A stretch of DNA of 64,000 nucleotides from Hyphomicrobiales bacterium (GTDB lineage Bacteria > Pseudomonadota > Alphaproteobacteria > Rhizobiales > Rhizobiaceae). Under the pieces are notes generated by a model. The model was not told the DNA's origin. It did not search any database and was given only the letters and a program-made list of their open reading frames with translations. Of the stretch, positions 49,284 through 59,542 are shown piece after piece; the stretch's first letter is position 1; the number at the start of each line of letters is the position of its first letter. The stretch is taken from positions 186,001 through 250,000 of the forward strand of contig UBTF01000012.1 of the NCBI GenBank assembly GCA_900468285.1, read 5' to 3'. The translations under genes were made by a program, and so were the position numbers.

Positions 49284-50129
49284 ATGCGGTTTTACTCACT
49301 TATGCTGACGGCAACCCTTGCCGCGTGCCTCTCCAGTTGCGCGGGCAAACCTCAACCCGATACGTCTCTTAAAACCTCTTTCGCCGCTACCATGCCCTCC
49401 GCGCCCGGCCTCAAGGCTACCGATCCCGTAGCTCTTTCGCCGGTGGCCTGGGTGCGACCGCGCAATCCCGCAGGGCTGGCAGGGCGTGATATTGAGGTAT
49501 CGCGGCTTGAAGATATAGCGCTGGCCAACAAGGAAGTCGTGTTGAGCTTCGACGACGGGCCGGTTCCCGGCAAGACGGAGAGCATATTGGCGACGCTGGA
49601 CGAATTTGGCGTGAAGGCAACCTTTCTTATGGTGGGGGAAATGGCGCAGGCGCATCCGGCCATTGCCAGGAAAGTCGCTGCCGCTGGCCACAGCATCGGC
49701 AGCCACACTTTCAGCCACCCGAACCTGCGCGCTATCGCTTTCGACCGTGCGTTGGGCGAGGTTTCAAAGGGCACGACTGCGGTGGCAAAGGCCACCGACA
49801 CCGATGTGTCATTCTTCCGCTTTCCTTATCTTGCTGATAGCCCACGACTGCGTCACCTGTTGGGTGAACGGGGCATGGTCATCATGGATGTCCAGATCGA
49901 CTCGAAGGATTACTTCAAGGACGCGCCCGCCGTCGTCGCCTCGCGCACGATGGAAGCGATTCGCCATCGCGGCAGCGGCATCATTCTCATGCACGATATC
50001 CATAAGCGTACCGCGTCCATGCTGCCCGCCCTGCTGACCCAACTGAAAGCAGAGGGCTACAAGGTGGTGCATCTGGTTCATAAAAAGCCAGCCGCCAAGA
50101 CGATGCTGCTTGCATCCCTCACCCACTGA
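49284..50129 (+). CDS. Lipoprotein polysaccharide deacetylase (NodB homology)
   Basis: 281 residues. A lipobox LSSCAG places lipid-anchored Cys19 after a short signal peptide. The NodB domain (about 85-265) contains SFDDGP (Asp catalytic base and metal Asp), HSIGSHTFSHPNL (metal His pair), RFPYL and ILMHDIHKRT (catalytic His). It should remove N-acetyl groups from a surface or cell-wall polysaccharide; the substrate is unknown. It follows the response regulator but has its own spacing and a possible CtrA box, so separate expression is likely. Confidence 0.9.
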   Translation: MRFYSLMLTATLAACLSSCAGKPQPDTSLKTSFAATMPSAPGLKATDPVALSPVAWVRPRNPAGLAGRDIEVSRLEDIALANKEVVLSFDDGPVPGKTESILATLDEFGVKATFLMVGEMAQAHPAIARKVAAAGHSIGSHTFSHPNLRAIAFDRALGEVSKGTTAVAKATDTDVSFFRFPYLADSPRLRHLLGERGMVIMDVQIDSKDYFKDAPAVVASRTMEAIRHRGSGIILMHDIHKRTASMLPALLTQLKAEGYKVVHLVHKKPAAKTMLLASLTH

Positions 50130-50236
50130 ACAGGAATAGCCCAAGCTGCTGGTGTTGCCCTTGCCGACGTGCGGGTTTCTGCTAGAACTCGAAAAGTACT
50201 ATTATTCGACTGCAACATTAAGACGGGTTCTCTTTC

Positions 50237-51163
50237 ATGTCAGCCACCAAGCTCGCCATCGTCGGCGTCGGCAAAATCGTTCGCGATCAGCATCTTCCAG
50301 CCATCGCTGCCAATCCGGACTTCGATCTCGTCGCAACAGCCAGCCGTCATGGCACTGTTGAGGGCGTGCCCTCTTACGGCACGATCGAAGCCATGCTCGA
50401 AGCAGCACCGGAGGTGCAGGCTGTATCTCTGTGTATGCCACCCCAGTATCGCTACACGGCAGCCTATGCCGCGCTGAACGCAGGCAAGCACGTCTTTCTG
50501 GAAAAGCCGCCGGGCGCTACGCTGTCAGAAGTGCAGGATCTGGTCCGATTGGCCGATTCCAAGGGGCTCTCACTTTTCGCCAGCTGGCATTCCCGCTACG
50601 CGCCGGCGGTTGAAGCAGCCAAGAGCTTCCTGGCATCGACAAAGATCAACAGCGTTCACGTGATCTGGAAGGAAGACGTACGCCACTGGCACCCGAATCA
50701 GGAATGGATCTGGCAGGCTGGCGGGCTTGGTGTATTCGATCCCGGCATCAATGCCTTGTCGATCATCACGCATATTCTGCCGCGCGCACTCTTCATCACC
50801 AAAGCAACGCTAGAATTCCCGGAAAATCGGGATGCGCCGATCGCGGCCGACATCCAGTTTTCCGATGTTACGCAAATGCCTGTCCATGCCGAATTCGACT
50901 GGCGCCAGACCGGCAAGCAGAGCTGGGATATCGTGGCCGAGACCGAGGCCGGGCAAATGATTCTTTCGGAAGGCGGCGCGAAGCTTTCGATTGCTGGCGA
51001 GCAGAAAATGTCTGAGCCCGAGCGGGAATACCCTGCCCTTTACGAGCGTTTTGCAGAGATCATCAAGGCCAAGACCTCCGATGTCGATCTTGCTCCGCTG
51101 ACGCATGTGGCCGACGCCTTCCTGCTTGGCCGCCACAAATTCGTGGATTCCTTCTACGATTGA
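50237..51163 (+). CDS. Aldose 1-dehydrogenase, Gfo/Idh/MocA family (galactose/arabinose type)
   Basis: 308 residues. N-terminal Rossmann fold LAIVGVGKIVRDQHLPAI, the EKP motif in VFLEKPPGATLSEV near 92, then a C-terminal domain with WHSRYAPAVE, IWKEDVRHWHP and GGLGVFDPGINALS. These are close, from memory, to the L-arabinose 1-dehydrogenase of Azospirillum and to D-galactose 1-dehydrogenases, which oxidise the sugar at C1 with NAD(P). Which sugar is used cannot be read from the sequence. Stop is 2 bases from the convergent GGDEF gene. Confidence 0.87.
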   Translation: MSATKLAIVGVGKIVRDQHLPAIAANPDFDLVATASRHGTVEGVPSYGTIEAMLEAAPEVQAVSLCMPPQYRYTAAYAALNAGKHVFLEKPPGATLSEVQDLVRLADSKGLSLFASWHSRYAPAVEAAKSFLASTKINSVHVIWKEDVRHWHPNQEWIWQAGGLGVFDPGINALSIITHILPRALFITKATLEFPENRDAPIAADIQFSDVTQMPVHAEFDWRQTGKQSWDIVAETEAGQMILSEGGAKLSIAGEQKMSEPEREYPALYERFAEIIKAKTSDVDLAPLTHVADAFLLGRHKFVDSFYD

Positions 51164-51165
51164 TC

Positions 51166-52194
51166 TTAGCTGGCGCGGCTTACGAAACGGTCGCGCCCCG
51201 CCTTCTTGGCCTGATACAGGGCCTCATCCACACTTTCCAGAAGAGCCAGGCAGTCCTGTCCGGCCTGGGGTGCGATGGCACCGCCGATGCTGAGTGGGGC
51301 ATGGATATGGCGTCCCTCGATTTTGAAGGGCTGCCTGAAAGCCTCCAGCAATCTCTCGGCAAGCACAGCCAGCTCTGACGAATCAGCCGGGCGCGGAACG
51401 AAAACCGCAAACTCGTCGCCTCCCATGCGCACGGCAATATCCGTTGGCCGGATGACTTCGCGAATGCGCGCTGCCGCATCATGCAGGACGCGATCACCAA
51501 CGCTATGACCAAGCGTATCGTTGATCGCCTTGAAGCCATCCATGTCGAGATACAGCGCACCAAATGTTTCATTTGATTGCAGGGCGGCATACATCTGCGA
51601 ATCGACAAGCGCGCTCAATGCCTTGCGGTTATAAAACCCGGTGAGCGGATCAGTCATGGCAGCTTCGCGCAGCGCGCGCTCTGCCAGGCTCATGGTGAAA
51701 TTGGCCTTTTGCAAACGTAGCAGTGCCCCCGCAAGCACGGAGAACTGCCTGAGACTTTCGACCTCTGACGGCTGAAGTTGACGCGGCGATGTGTCGAGAA
51801 TGCAGAACGCTCCGACAGTAAGTCCGGGCTCGAGTTCAATTGGCGCGCCAGCGTAAAACCTGAACTGCGGACCGCCTGTCACATAGGGAAAGCCTCGCAA
51901 TTCCGGATGCAGGCTCAGATCGGGAACCACCAGCACGTCATTGGAAAGCACGACGCGTGTGCAGATGGAGATGTCACGGGAACATTCACTCACCTGTATT
52001 CCGGCCTGATGGGCGATCCGCAGCCAGTCTTCGTCCACTATATGGATGGCGGCGCGATCCATGCCGAACACACTTTTTGCAAGGTCTGAAAGCGCAGCCA
52101 GCTCTGGCGTCGGGCCAGACTGAAGGGAGAGAATGGAGCGCACTGCGACAAGGCGTTCGGCTTCGTTGACTGGCCAGGGGGCGGATTGACCCAT
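51166..52194 (-). CDS. GAF-GGDEF diguanylate cyclase
   Basis: 342 residues from the ATG at 52194, with GAGGAG 6 bases before it; earlier ATGs at 52242 and 52248 are disfavoured. A GAF-like sensor domain (about 30-165) with HIVDEDWLRIAHQAG and GAFCILDTSPR is followed by GGDEF (about 180-340). The catalytic loop RMGGDEFAVF is intact, so it can make cyclic di-GMP; no allosteric RxxD site is evident just before it. No EAL domain, no membrane segment: cytoplasmic. Convergent with the sugar dehydrogenase. Confidence 0.9.
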   Translation of the reverse strand: MGQSAPWPVNEAERLVAVRSILSLQSGPTPELAALSDLAKSVFGMDRAAIHIVDEDWLRIAHQAGIQVSECSRDISICTRVVLSNDVLVVPDLSLHPELRGFPYVTGGPQFRFYAGAPIELEPGLTVGAFCILDTSPRQLQPSEVESLRQFSVLAGALLRLQKANFTMSLAERALREAAMTDPLTGFYNRKALSALVDSQMYAALQSNETFGALYLDMDGFKAINDTLGHSVGDRVLHDAAARIREVIRPTDIAVRMGGDEFAVFVPRPADSSELAVLAERLLEAFRQPFKIEGRHIHAPLSIGGAIAPQAGQDCLALLESVDEALYQAKKAGRDRFVSRAS

Positions 52195-52386
52195 TTCATT
52201 CTCCTCGACTGACGACTGAAGCTCCGTTCTTCGCGCCTTCATACACAATTCCCGTTAATTCACTACATTAGGCAATTCGAATTTGGAAACACTCACGCGT
52301 GATCATTTCGTTCGAGAACGAGATTGCTCTGACAACATGTGATGACCTGCCGTTAAAAATGTGTTCTCGAAGCAGATGATGGGGCG

Positions 52387-52836
52387 TCATGCCTTCTTCT
52401 GCCAGCGCCCCTCTGGGGATTGCTGCCAATAGGTCAGTGTATGCCCCTCACCTTTCAGCTTTTTCCATTGGCCGCGTGCCGCCTCCAGCTGCTCGGCATC
52501 ATAGCCATCGAACATGAAGACGATGCGCTCATATGCCTCAACAAGCGGCGGCTCGGCGCCATCGACGATGAAGCGGACGTTGGCGGCGTTGGAATTTTCA
52601 CCACTCGCCATCAGCAGGATTGGCTGCTGGGCCGCATTTTCCGCCGCATCGGTGCCATGCGGCATGAAGCTGTCATCCCTGTATGTCCATAGATGCACAT
52701 CAAGTGCGTCCCGACGCTCCATGGACGCGGTCTGGACCGCGACTTTCCAGCCGCGCTCCAGTGATTTCTCCAGAAGGGGCGGAAGGGCATCTTCCAGCTT
52801 CGATTCCGTCAAATGGTAAAACAGTATCTCTGTCAT
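52387..52836 (-). CDS. holC: DNA polymerase III chi subunit (HolC)
   Basis: 149 residues starting MTEILFYHLTESKLEDAL at 52836. HolC hallmarks are the N-terminal FYHLT strand, the HLWTYRDDSFMPHG segment, and RIVFMFDGYD near 104. It links the clamp loader to SSB. The longer upstream frame is antisense to pepA and is rejected. Just downstream of pepA on the same strand (32 bases), as in other proteobacteria. Confidence 0.9.
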   Translation of the reverse strand: MTEILFYHLTESKLEDALPPLLEKSLERGWKVAVQTASMERRDALDVHLWTYRDDSFMPHGTDAAENAAQQPILLMASGENSNAANVRFIVDGAEPPLVEAYERIVFMFDGYDAEQLEAARGQWKKLKGEGHTLTYWQQSPEGRWQKKA

Positions 52837-52868
52837 CGAAACGCCCGTACCGGCTTCCCCGTCAAGTT

Positions 52869-54359
52869 TCAATCCTCGTAGTTTGCGCGAACCAGCTCGT
52901 TGAGCAGGCGCACGCCATAACCGGTACCCCAGGACTGGTTGATTTCGGTCAGCGGAGCGCCCATTGCAGTTCCGGCAATATCCAGATGAGCCCATGGGGT
53001 CTCGCCCACGAAGCGTTTGAGGAATTGCGCGGCGGTGACGGAACCGGCAAGTCGGCCGGAACTGTTCTTCATGTCCGCGAATTTGGAATCGATGATCTTG
53101 TCGTAGTCCTTGCCAAGCGGCATTCGCCACAGTTTTTCCTGCGTCACGTCGCCCGCCTTGGTCAGGCGCTCGGCCAGTTCGTCGTCATTTGAAAACAGAC
53201 CAGCCTGCAAGTTACCGAGCGCAACCGTGATTGCGCCCGTCAGCGTTGCCAGATTGACCATGAATTTCGGCTTGAAGCGGTCGTTGGTATACCACAGAGC
53301 GTCCGCCAGCACGAGGCGACCTTCAGCATCGGTGTTGATGATCTCGATGGTCTGGCCGGACATGGATGTGACGATGTCGCCCGGGCGCTGCGCATTTCCG
53401 TCGGGCATGTTTTCCACAAGACCGATAACGCCAATCACATTCGCCTTCGCCTTGCGGGCAGCGAGCGTATGCATGAGGCCGATGACTGCGGCCGCGCCGC
53501 CCATATCGCCCTTCATGTCTTCCATGCCGGCACCGGGCTTCAGCGAAATGCCACCGGTATCGAAAACGACCCCCTTGCCGACAAAGGCAATCGGCTCATC
53601 CTTCTTCGAGCCGCCCTTCCATTGCATGATGGCCAGACGCGGCGGGCGAACTGAGCCTTGAGCCACGCCAAGCAGAGCGCCCATACCCAGTTTCTTCATT
53701 TCCTTTTCGCCGAGGATTTCCACATCGACGCCAAGCTTTTTCAGTTCTTCTGCTTTTTCGGCAAATTCCACGGGGCCGAGGACATTTGGCGGAAGGTTGA
53801 CGAGATCGCGCGCCAGAATCACACCACCGGCTTCAGCATGAGCCGTTTCGAAGGCGTGTTTGGCCTGCGCATGGGCGGCCGTTACGATTGTGACGTCGAC
53901 ACTCTTGGGCGTCTTGTCTTCGTCGGACTTCTTCTTCGTCTTGTAGTCGTCAAAGCTATAGGCACGCAGCAAAAGGCCGAGCGTAAAATCGGCTGCTGCC
54001 TTGCCATCGACTTCAACGCCGAGAGCGTCCAGATAAATGACGACCTTTTCTGCCTTCTTGAAGTGGGCGGCCGCGGTGCCGCCAGCGCGCAGCCAGTCAT
54101 GCGCCGTAAGCTTCGCGGCCTTGCCAAGACCGATGATGACGATCCGATCCGCTGGTGAACCTTGCGGCGCCAGCACATCGAGTACACTCATAGACTTGGC
54201 GGTGAAGCCCGCCACCCTGGCGGCTTTCTCAAGAACTCCGGAGGGATCGACCTGCGCCTGGCCGGCGGGCGCATTTTCGCCAGATAGCTGCAGCAGAACT
54301 GCGCAGGCGTCGTCAAGGGAGGCGGAATTGGCAAAAGATATATCGAACTTGGCGGACAT
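52869..54359 (-). CDS. pepA: Leucyl aminopeptidase (PepA, M17)
   Basis: 496 residues from the ATG at 54359; an ATG at 54371 and a TTG at 54374 are further options. The N-terminal macro-like domain is followed by the two-metal catalytic domain: [26 protein letters not shown], and the signature [14 protein letters not shown]. Cleaves N-terminal residues from peptides and, in E. coli, also binds DNA at cer sites. Upstream of holC on the same strand. Confidence 0.95.
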   Translation of the reverse strand: MSAKFDISFANSASLDDACAVLLQLSGENAPAGQAQVDPSGVLEKAARVAGFTAKSMSVLDVLAPQGSPADRIVIIGLGKAAKLTAHDWLRAGGTAAAHFKKAEKVVIYLDALGVEVDGKAAADFTLGLLLRAYSFDDYKTKKKSDEDKTPKSVDVTIVTAAHAQAKHAFETAHAEAGGVILARDLVNLPPNVLGPVEFAEKAEELKKLGVDVEILGEKEMKKLGMGALLGVAQGSVRPPRLAIMQWKGGSKKDEPIAFVGKGVVFDTGGISLKPGAGMEDMKGDMGGAAAVIGLMHTLAARKAKANVIGVIGLVENMPDGNAQRPGDIVTSMSGQTIEIINTDAEGRLVLADALWYTNDRFKPKFMVNLATLTGAITVALGNLQAGLFSNDDELAERLTKAGDVTQEKLWRMPLGKDYDKIIDSKFADMKNSSGRLAGSVTAAQFLKRFVGETPWAHLDIAGTAMGAPLTEINQSWGTGYGVRLLNELVRANYED

Positions 54360-54475
54360 GTTCTCGCTCATCAATGTATTTCAGGATGCGCGGGATCATG
54401 GCCTTTTCCCGTCCCGGCGCAACCCTGCAATCGGGTCTGGCGGTGTCAAATTTATGAATCACGTCAATCGAGGCG

Positions 54476-54493
54476 CAAATATTCGTCTATTTG
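54476..54493. promoter_or_regulatory. Short palindrome between pepA and lptF
   Basis: CAAATA-N6-TATTTG, a perfect 6-base inverted repeat, in the AT-rich intergenic region between the divergent pepA and lptF genes. It may be an operator, but arms this short can occur by chance. Confidence 0.2.
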
Positions 54494-54633
54494 AAAAAGA
54501 CACAGAGCTGAAAAAAATGACTTCAGAAAACAGTTTTGTGAGCTTTGCGGGATCGCCATCCACGTTTGTTGCAGCTAGATAGTAGCCGTTCCCGCGGGGG
54601 GAACTGGCATGACAAGACCGTATCAGGGAATGA

Positions 54634-55800
54634 ATGACGCTTCTTGAACGATACATAATGCGACGCACGACGCAGATGTTTCTGGTCGCGCTGCTGCCAG
54701 TTCTGGCCATCATCTGGACGATTCAGGTTCTCCAGAGAATCAATCTCGTGACCGATACCGGCCAATCCATGGGCTCCTTCGTCACGCTGGCAACCATGCT
54801 TTTGCCGACGCTGATTCCTGTCGTGCTGCCCTTTGCCCTCGTCATCGCCATCACCCAGACGCTGACGGCGATGAATGCCGATTCCGAGCTGGCGATCATC
54901 GATGCCTCGGGTGCGCGCCGCTCCATCATCTTTAAGCCCATCCTCATTCTGGGCGCCGTGCTCAGTCTGGTTTCGTTCGGGATAACGAATTTCGCGGAGC
55001 CGCCTGCCCGCACGGCCGCACGGCAAATGGTCGCCGCGGCCTATGCCGACCTTCTCTCATCTGTCATCGAGGAAAAGACCTTCCGCACAATTCAGGACGG
55101 TCTTTATGTTCAGATCGGAGAGCGGCAGGGGCGAATCCTGCGCGGCCTGTTCGTTGCCGATCGTCGCGATCCCAATTACGACCTTATCTATTATGCAAAA
55201 GAAGGCATGATCGATGAGGGCGGCGCATCGCTGACCATGCGCGATGGCGAAGTTCAGCAGAAGACACCGGACGGCAAGGTCTCAGTGGTGAAGTTCCTGT
55301 CCTACGCTTTCGATCTTTCCACCATGTCGGAGAAGTCCGATAATGAGCCATCCATTTCATCCAGCGATGCGAGCCTCGCATTTCTTCTTTCGCCGGATGA
55401 AAATGTCGATAGCTACAAGAAGTCGCCCGGCGGCTTCCGCTCGGAACTGCATCGCCGTCTCGTGGACTGGATGTTCCCCTTTGTTTTCGCCCTGATCTCG
55501 CTGGTTGTTGCAGCCGATGCGCGGTCTCACCGCGAGGCACGTCTCCATCCAATGGTCGCGGCCTTGATCACCGCCTTCATGCTTCGCTGGCTTGGCTTCT
55601 ATTTCACCAACCAGGTCAAGCAGAGCGCAGCCTTCATACCGCTGGTTTATGCTGTACCCGTTGTTAGTGGCTCGGTGGCCGTGTTCCTGCTTCTCACTGG
55701 CAAGAAGCTTCGCATGCCTCACGTCATCCACAATGCCGCAAGCGCTTTGCAAAAGCGCATGTCGCCCAAGGTTTCCGGTTCTGGAGGGCAAGGCGCATGA
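54634..55800 (+). CDS. lptF: LPS export permease LptF
   Basis: Inner-membrane half of the LptB2FG exporter that extracts LPS for the Lpt bridge. 388 residues with an N-terminal pair of membrane segments, a long periplasmic beta-jellyroll region (about 130-285) and four C-terminal membrane segments. The LLERYIMRRTTQMFLVALL start is typical of YjgP/YjgQ proteins. A 4-base overlap with lptG indicates coupling. AGGG lies just before the start. Confidence 0.93.
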   Translation: MTLLERYIMRRTTQMFLVALLPVLAIIWTIQVLQRINLVTDTGQSMGSFVTLATMLLPTLIPVVLPFALVIAITQTLTAMNADSELAIIDASGARRSIIFKPILILGAVLSLVSFGITNFAEPPARTAARQMVAAAYADLLSSVIEEKTFRTIQDGLYVQIGERQGRILRGLFVADRRDPNYDLIYYAKEGMIDEGGASLTMRDGEVQQKTPDGKVSVVKFLSYAFDLSTMSEKSDNEPSISSSDASLAFLLSPDENVDSYKKSPGGFRSELHRRLVDWMFPFVFALISLVVAADARSHREARLHPMVAALITAFMLRWLGFYFTNQVKQSAAFIPLVYAVPVVSGSVAVFLLLTGKKLRMPHVIHNAASALQKRMSPKVSGSGGQGA

Positions 55801-56882
55801 TGTTCGGCACCCTCGCCCGTTATTTCCTGAGGCGCTACGCAATCACCACATTCTGGTTTCTGCTGGGCGTCTCCGCCATCATCTTTCTTGCTGACTTCAG
55901 CGAGACAGCAAGGCGCATGTCGGGATTGCCCGGCTATTCCGTGCCAGCCGCGCTCGGCCTCACCGCTCTTCGACTGCCACTGATTCTTCAGCAGACCGTG
56001 CCGTTCATCGCCCTTTTCGTGGGTATGACGACCCTGATTTCGCTCAATCGCCGTTACGAGCTGGTGGTCACGAGAGCCGCCGGCATCTCCGCCTGGCAGT
56101 TCATCATGCCTTTTGTCGGTGGGGCGGTCATTCTCGGCATATTGTCGGTCACGGTTCTCAATCCCATTGCAGCCTGGGGCGAAAGCCAGTCTCTTTCCGT
56201 TGAAGCTGGCTGGCGCAACGAAGGCGGCGCCTCGCGCCAGCAGATCCTTCCGTGGTTGCGGCAGAGCAGCGGCGGCCAGGACACGATCATCGGGGCCAAG
56301 AGCTTTGAAGACAACGGTACCATGCTGAAAGACGTGGTGCTGATTCATCTCGATAAGGACGGCAACATCCTGAAACGGCAGGATGCGCGCTCGGCTAAAT
56401 TAGAAGATGGTTACTGGCTTCTTAACGATGTCGCAGAGATCACGCCCGGCCATGTGCCAACCCGGGAAGCGACCGCGAAAATCAGCACCAATTTGAGACA
56501 GGAATTCGTTCAGGAGCGTCTCACACAGCCGGAAACCGTTGCTTTCTTTGACCTTTCTCGCAAAATCGAGATTGCACAGTCCTTCGGCCTTTCTTCAAAA
56601 GCGCTTGAGACGCAGTACCACTTCCTGTTGTCCATGCCATTTCTTCTCGTCGCGATGACCTTGATCGCCGCGACTGTTTCATTAAAGTTCAGTCGTTTTG
56701 CACAGTCTCGTTCAGTGATTCTGGGTGGAATCGTTTCCGGCTTCGTGCTTTATGTAGTAACCGTGCTTGTAAGAGCATTCGGGAGTAGCGGGGTTGTCCC
56801 TCCCTTCGTCGCGGTCTGGGTTCCAGTTGTCGTGGCGCTGGCTTTGGGTGCAACCATTCTGCTTCATCAGGAGGACGGCTAG
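55797..56882 (+). CDS. lptG: LPS export permease LptG
   Basis: Partner of LptF. 361 residues with the same layout: ARYFLRRYAITTFWFLLGV at the N-terminus, a periplasmic jellyroll (about 120-255), C-terminal membrane segments. Shares one base with the lptD GTG start (stop TAG at 56880-56882), so lptF, lptG and lptD form a tight coupled run. Confidence 0.93.
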   Translation: MMFGTLARYFLRRYAITTFWFLLGVSAIIFLADFSETARRMSGLPGYSVPAALGLTALRLPLILQQTVPFIALFVGMTTLISLNRRYELVVTRAAGISAWQFIMPFVGGAVILGILSVTVLNPIAAWGESQSLSVEAGWRNEGGASRQQILPWLRQSSGGQDTIIGAKSFEDNGTMLKDVVLIHLDKDGNILKRQDARSAKLEDGYWLLNDVAEITPGHVPTREATAKISTNLRQEFVQERLTQPETVAFFDLSRKIEIAQSFGLSSKALETQYHFLLSMPFLLVAMTLIAATVSLKFSRFAQSRSVILGGIVSGFVLYVVTVLVRAFGSSGVVPPFVAVWVPVVVALALGATILLHQEDG

Positions 56883-59254
56883 TGGCGGTATTTGACCGCG
56901 GGAATATCAGACGGCTTGCGACAGCCCTTCTGACTGGGGCTGCTGTGTGCGCATATGTGGCAACCGCTTCCAGCGTTTTCGCTGAGGACGGTGTCATTGT
57001 GGGCGACCCACAAGACCAATCAAAACTCCTGCTTACAGCAAATGAACTAACGTATAATCGTGACACCGAGCGCGTCATCGCGACAGGCGGCGTGCGTATG
57101 CACTATTCCGGCTATCGCATGGTCGCCCAGCGCATCGAATACAATCAGTCGACCGGTCGCGTGCTTGCACGTGGCAACATCGAATTGATTGAGCCGGGCG
57201 GCAACCGCATCTATGCGGATGAGCTCGACGTGACCGATAATTTCGCGCAGGGCTTCGTCAATACGCTTCGCGTCGAAACGACTGATAACACCCGCATCGC
57301 AGGTGAGAGCGCTGAGCGCCTTTCTGAAGATTTGATGGTCCTCAACAACGGCGTCTATACGGCATGCCTTCCTTGCGCGGAACGCCCCGACAAACCTCCG
57401 CTCTGGCAGGTGAAGGCCGAGCGCGTTATCCAGGACGGCAAGACGCATACGGTGCGGCTTGAGAGGGCTCGCTTCGAGCTTTTTGGAAAGTCTATCGCCT
57501 ATCTGCCCTTCATCACCGTTCCCGACAACACGGTAAAGCGCAAGTCCGGCTTTTTGTTCCCTCGGATGAGCGTTACCGACAATCTGGGCTTCGGCGTTGG
57601 CGTCCCCTACTTCCAGGTGCTGTCCGATACGGCAGACTTAACAGTAACGCCGACATATTATACGGCTCAGGGCCTGTTGCTTGAGGGCGAGTTGCGTCAG
57701 CGCTTTGAAACTGGCAGCCACACCTTGCGCGCGGCCGGCATCAATCAGATGAACCCGGATGATTTCGATGCGAACACAAGTGACGCGTTGAACGACAGAC
57801 GCGCCATGATCGCGTCCAAGGGTGATTTCATCATCAATCCGCGCTGGACATTCGGCTGGGATGCCATGGTCCAGACCGACAACAACTTCTCGCGGACCTA
57901 TGAGCTTAAGGGCTATAAGAACAGCGTACAGACAAACAGGCTGTACCTGACAGGTCGCGGCGAACGCAATGACTTCGACGCAAATGCCTACTACTTCAAT
58001 GTTCAGGACAATGACGATTCTGAAATTGAAGAACGCAAGCAGGCAATCGTCCATCCGGCTGTGGATTATCGCTACTTCCTGCCGGATCCCGTCTATGGCG
58101 GCGAGCTGTCGCTCACGACCAACTTCACGAGCCTGACGCGACGTGATCAGGATGCCTATAATCTCGGCAATTCCGTTCGTTACAACGGACTTGAAGGTAC
58201 CTACACGCGCTTCTCAACCGAAGCTGAATGGAAGCGCACCTTCACATTCGACAGCGGCCTTTTGCTGACGCCTCTTCTGGCTGCACGTGGCGATGCTCTC
58301 TGGACGGATATGTCGGCCAACGGTTTCGGTACCGGTCGCAACTATGACGGCACCATCAACGACGATGCGAGCCTCCGCGGAATGGCGACATTCGGCCTCG
58401 AGGCCAAGTATCCCGTGCTGTTTACAGCGCTGCACAGCAACCACGTCATCGAGCCGATTGCGCAGATCTTCGTTCGCCCGAACGAGGGTTACGCGGGTGA
58501 GCTTCCCAATGAAGACGCTCAGGCGTTCGTGTTCGATGCGACCAACCTGTTTGAGCGCGACAAATTTTCCGGCTTCGATCGCATCGAAGGCGGCACCCGT
58601 GCAAATATTGGCGTTCGCTACAACGGGACGTTCGACAATGGTTATGGCATCCGCGCTGTTGCGGGTCAGTCGTTCCACCTCGCTGGCGACAACCCATTCG
58701 CTTCGAATGATCTCGTGAACGCCGGTGCAAATTCCGGGCTGGAATCCGACCGTTCGGACTATGTTGCCATGGCCGCGATCGATGCGCCGATCGGTCTGTC
58801 GCTGTCAACAAGCTTCCGCTTTGATAAGGACAGCTTCGAGGTCAACCGTTCCGAGACGGCTGTTGCCTATACGAACAACCGGATCACGGGCAAAGTCAGC
58901 TATACGCAGGTCGATGCGCAGCCCGATTACGGCTACGACAGAAAACGCGATATCATTCAGGCCTCCGGCAAGTTGAGACTGGATGACAACTGGTCGTTGT
59001 TCGGTGCCATCAATTACGACATCAACAACAAGTTCTCCAGCGAACGGCGGATCGGCATCCTGTATCAGGATGAATGCACTATCTTTACCGTCAGCTATGC
59101 AGACGAAGGCAACATCAATTCGGTGCGCGAATCCGCCAATGACTGGTCGGTCAATGCGCGTCTCGCCTTCCGCACATTGGGCGATATCAGCGTCGGCTCA
59201 GCGGGAACGGACTGGGATGATGCCGATATAGGCTGGAAGCCAACAAATTATTGA
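56882..59254 (+). CDS. lptD: LPS-assembly protein LptD
   Basis: Outer-membrane LPS translocon barrel (with LptE). 790 residues. GTG start at 56882 with AGGAGG 8 bases before. Signal peptide ends at SSVFAED (about 35). An OstA/LptA-like periplasmic beta-jellyroll is at about 45-210; Cys162 and Cys165 lie in ACLPCAE, and Cys732 in QDECTIF, consistent with inter-domain disulfide pairing though fewer Cys than E. coli. The barrel fills residues 230-790. It closes the lptFGD run; a terminator follows. Confidence 0.94.
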   Translation: MAVFDRGNIRRLATALLTGAAVCAYVATASSVFAEDGVIVGDPQDQSKLLLTANELTYNRDTERVIATGGVRMHYSGYRMVAQRIEYNQSTGRVLARGNIELIEPGGNRIYADELDVTDNFAQGFVNTLRVETTDNTRIAGESAERLSEDLMVLNNGVYTACLPCAERPDKPPLWQVKAERVIQDGKTHTVRLERARFELFGKSIAYLPFITVPDNTVKRKSGFLFPRMSVTDNLGFGVGVPYFQVLSDTADLTVTPTYYTAQGLLLEGELRQRFETGSHTLRAAGINQMNPDDFDANTSDALNDRRAMIASKGDFIINPRWTFGWDAMVQTDNNFSRTYELKGYKNSVQTNRLYLTGRGERNDFDANAYYFNVQDNDDSEIEERKQAIVHPAVDYRYFLPDPVYGGELSLTTNFTSLTRRDQDAYNLGNSVRYNGLEGTYTRFSTEAEWKRTFTFDSGLLLTPLLAARGDALWTDMSANGFGTGRNYDGTINDDASLRGMATFGLEAKYPVLFTALHSNHVIEPIAQIFVRPNEGYAGELPNEDAQAFVFDATNLFERDKFSGFDRIEGGTRANIGVRYNGTFDNGYGIRAVAGQSFHLAGDNPFASNDLVNAGANSGLESDRSDYVAMAAIDAPIGLSLSTSFRFDKDSFEVNRSETAVAYTNNRITGKVSYTQVDAQPDYGYDRKRDIIQASGKLRLDDNWSLFGAINYDINNKFSSERRIGILYQDECTIFTVSYADEGNINSVRESANDWSVNARLAFRTLGDISVGSAGTDWDDADIGWKPTNY

Positions 59255-59258
59255 TCTT

Positions 59259-59293
59259 AATGGCGGCGGGGTGAAAGCTCCGCCGTTATTTTT
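59259..59293 (+). terminator. Terminator after lptD
   Basis: AATGGCGG (59259-59266) pairs with CCGCCGTT (59280-59287), one G-U pair, followed by ATTTTT. It suggests surA-pdxA-rsmA has its own promoter in the 250 bases after. Confidence 0.65.
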
Positions 59294-59542
59294 AGCGGGT
59301 GTGATAGTCAGAAGTTCCACGCGCCACGGTTTTGCCGCAAGATATCTTCAATGTTCGCCTTCGCTGCGATTGCCGTTTTATTCGGACCGATGATATACAC
59401 GGTCATAATCACGGTTTTACTGCACCACGAACTGCATTAACCGGCTGGCGAATAGAAACATCCATCTCATCAGATGGTGAAGAACAATCGAAACAAAGTC
59501 GTAGCGGTAACGTCAACGACTTGTCGACAGGGAGAGAACAGG

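Noticed and set aside
52837-53130. Upstream part of the holC frame
   Set aside because: It lies inside pepA on the same strand in another frame; HolC starts at 52836.
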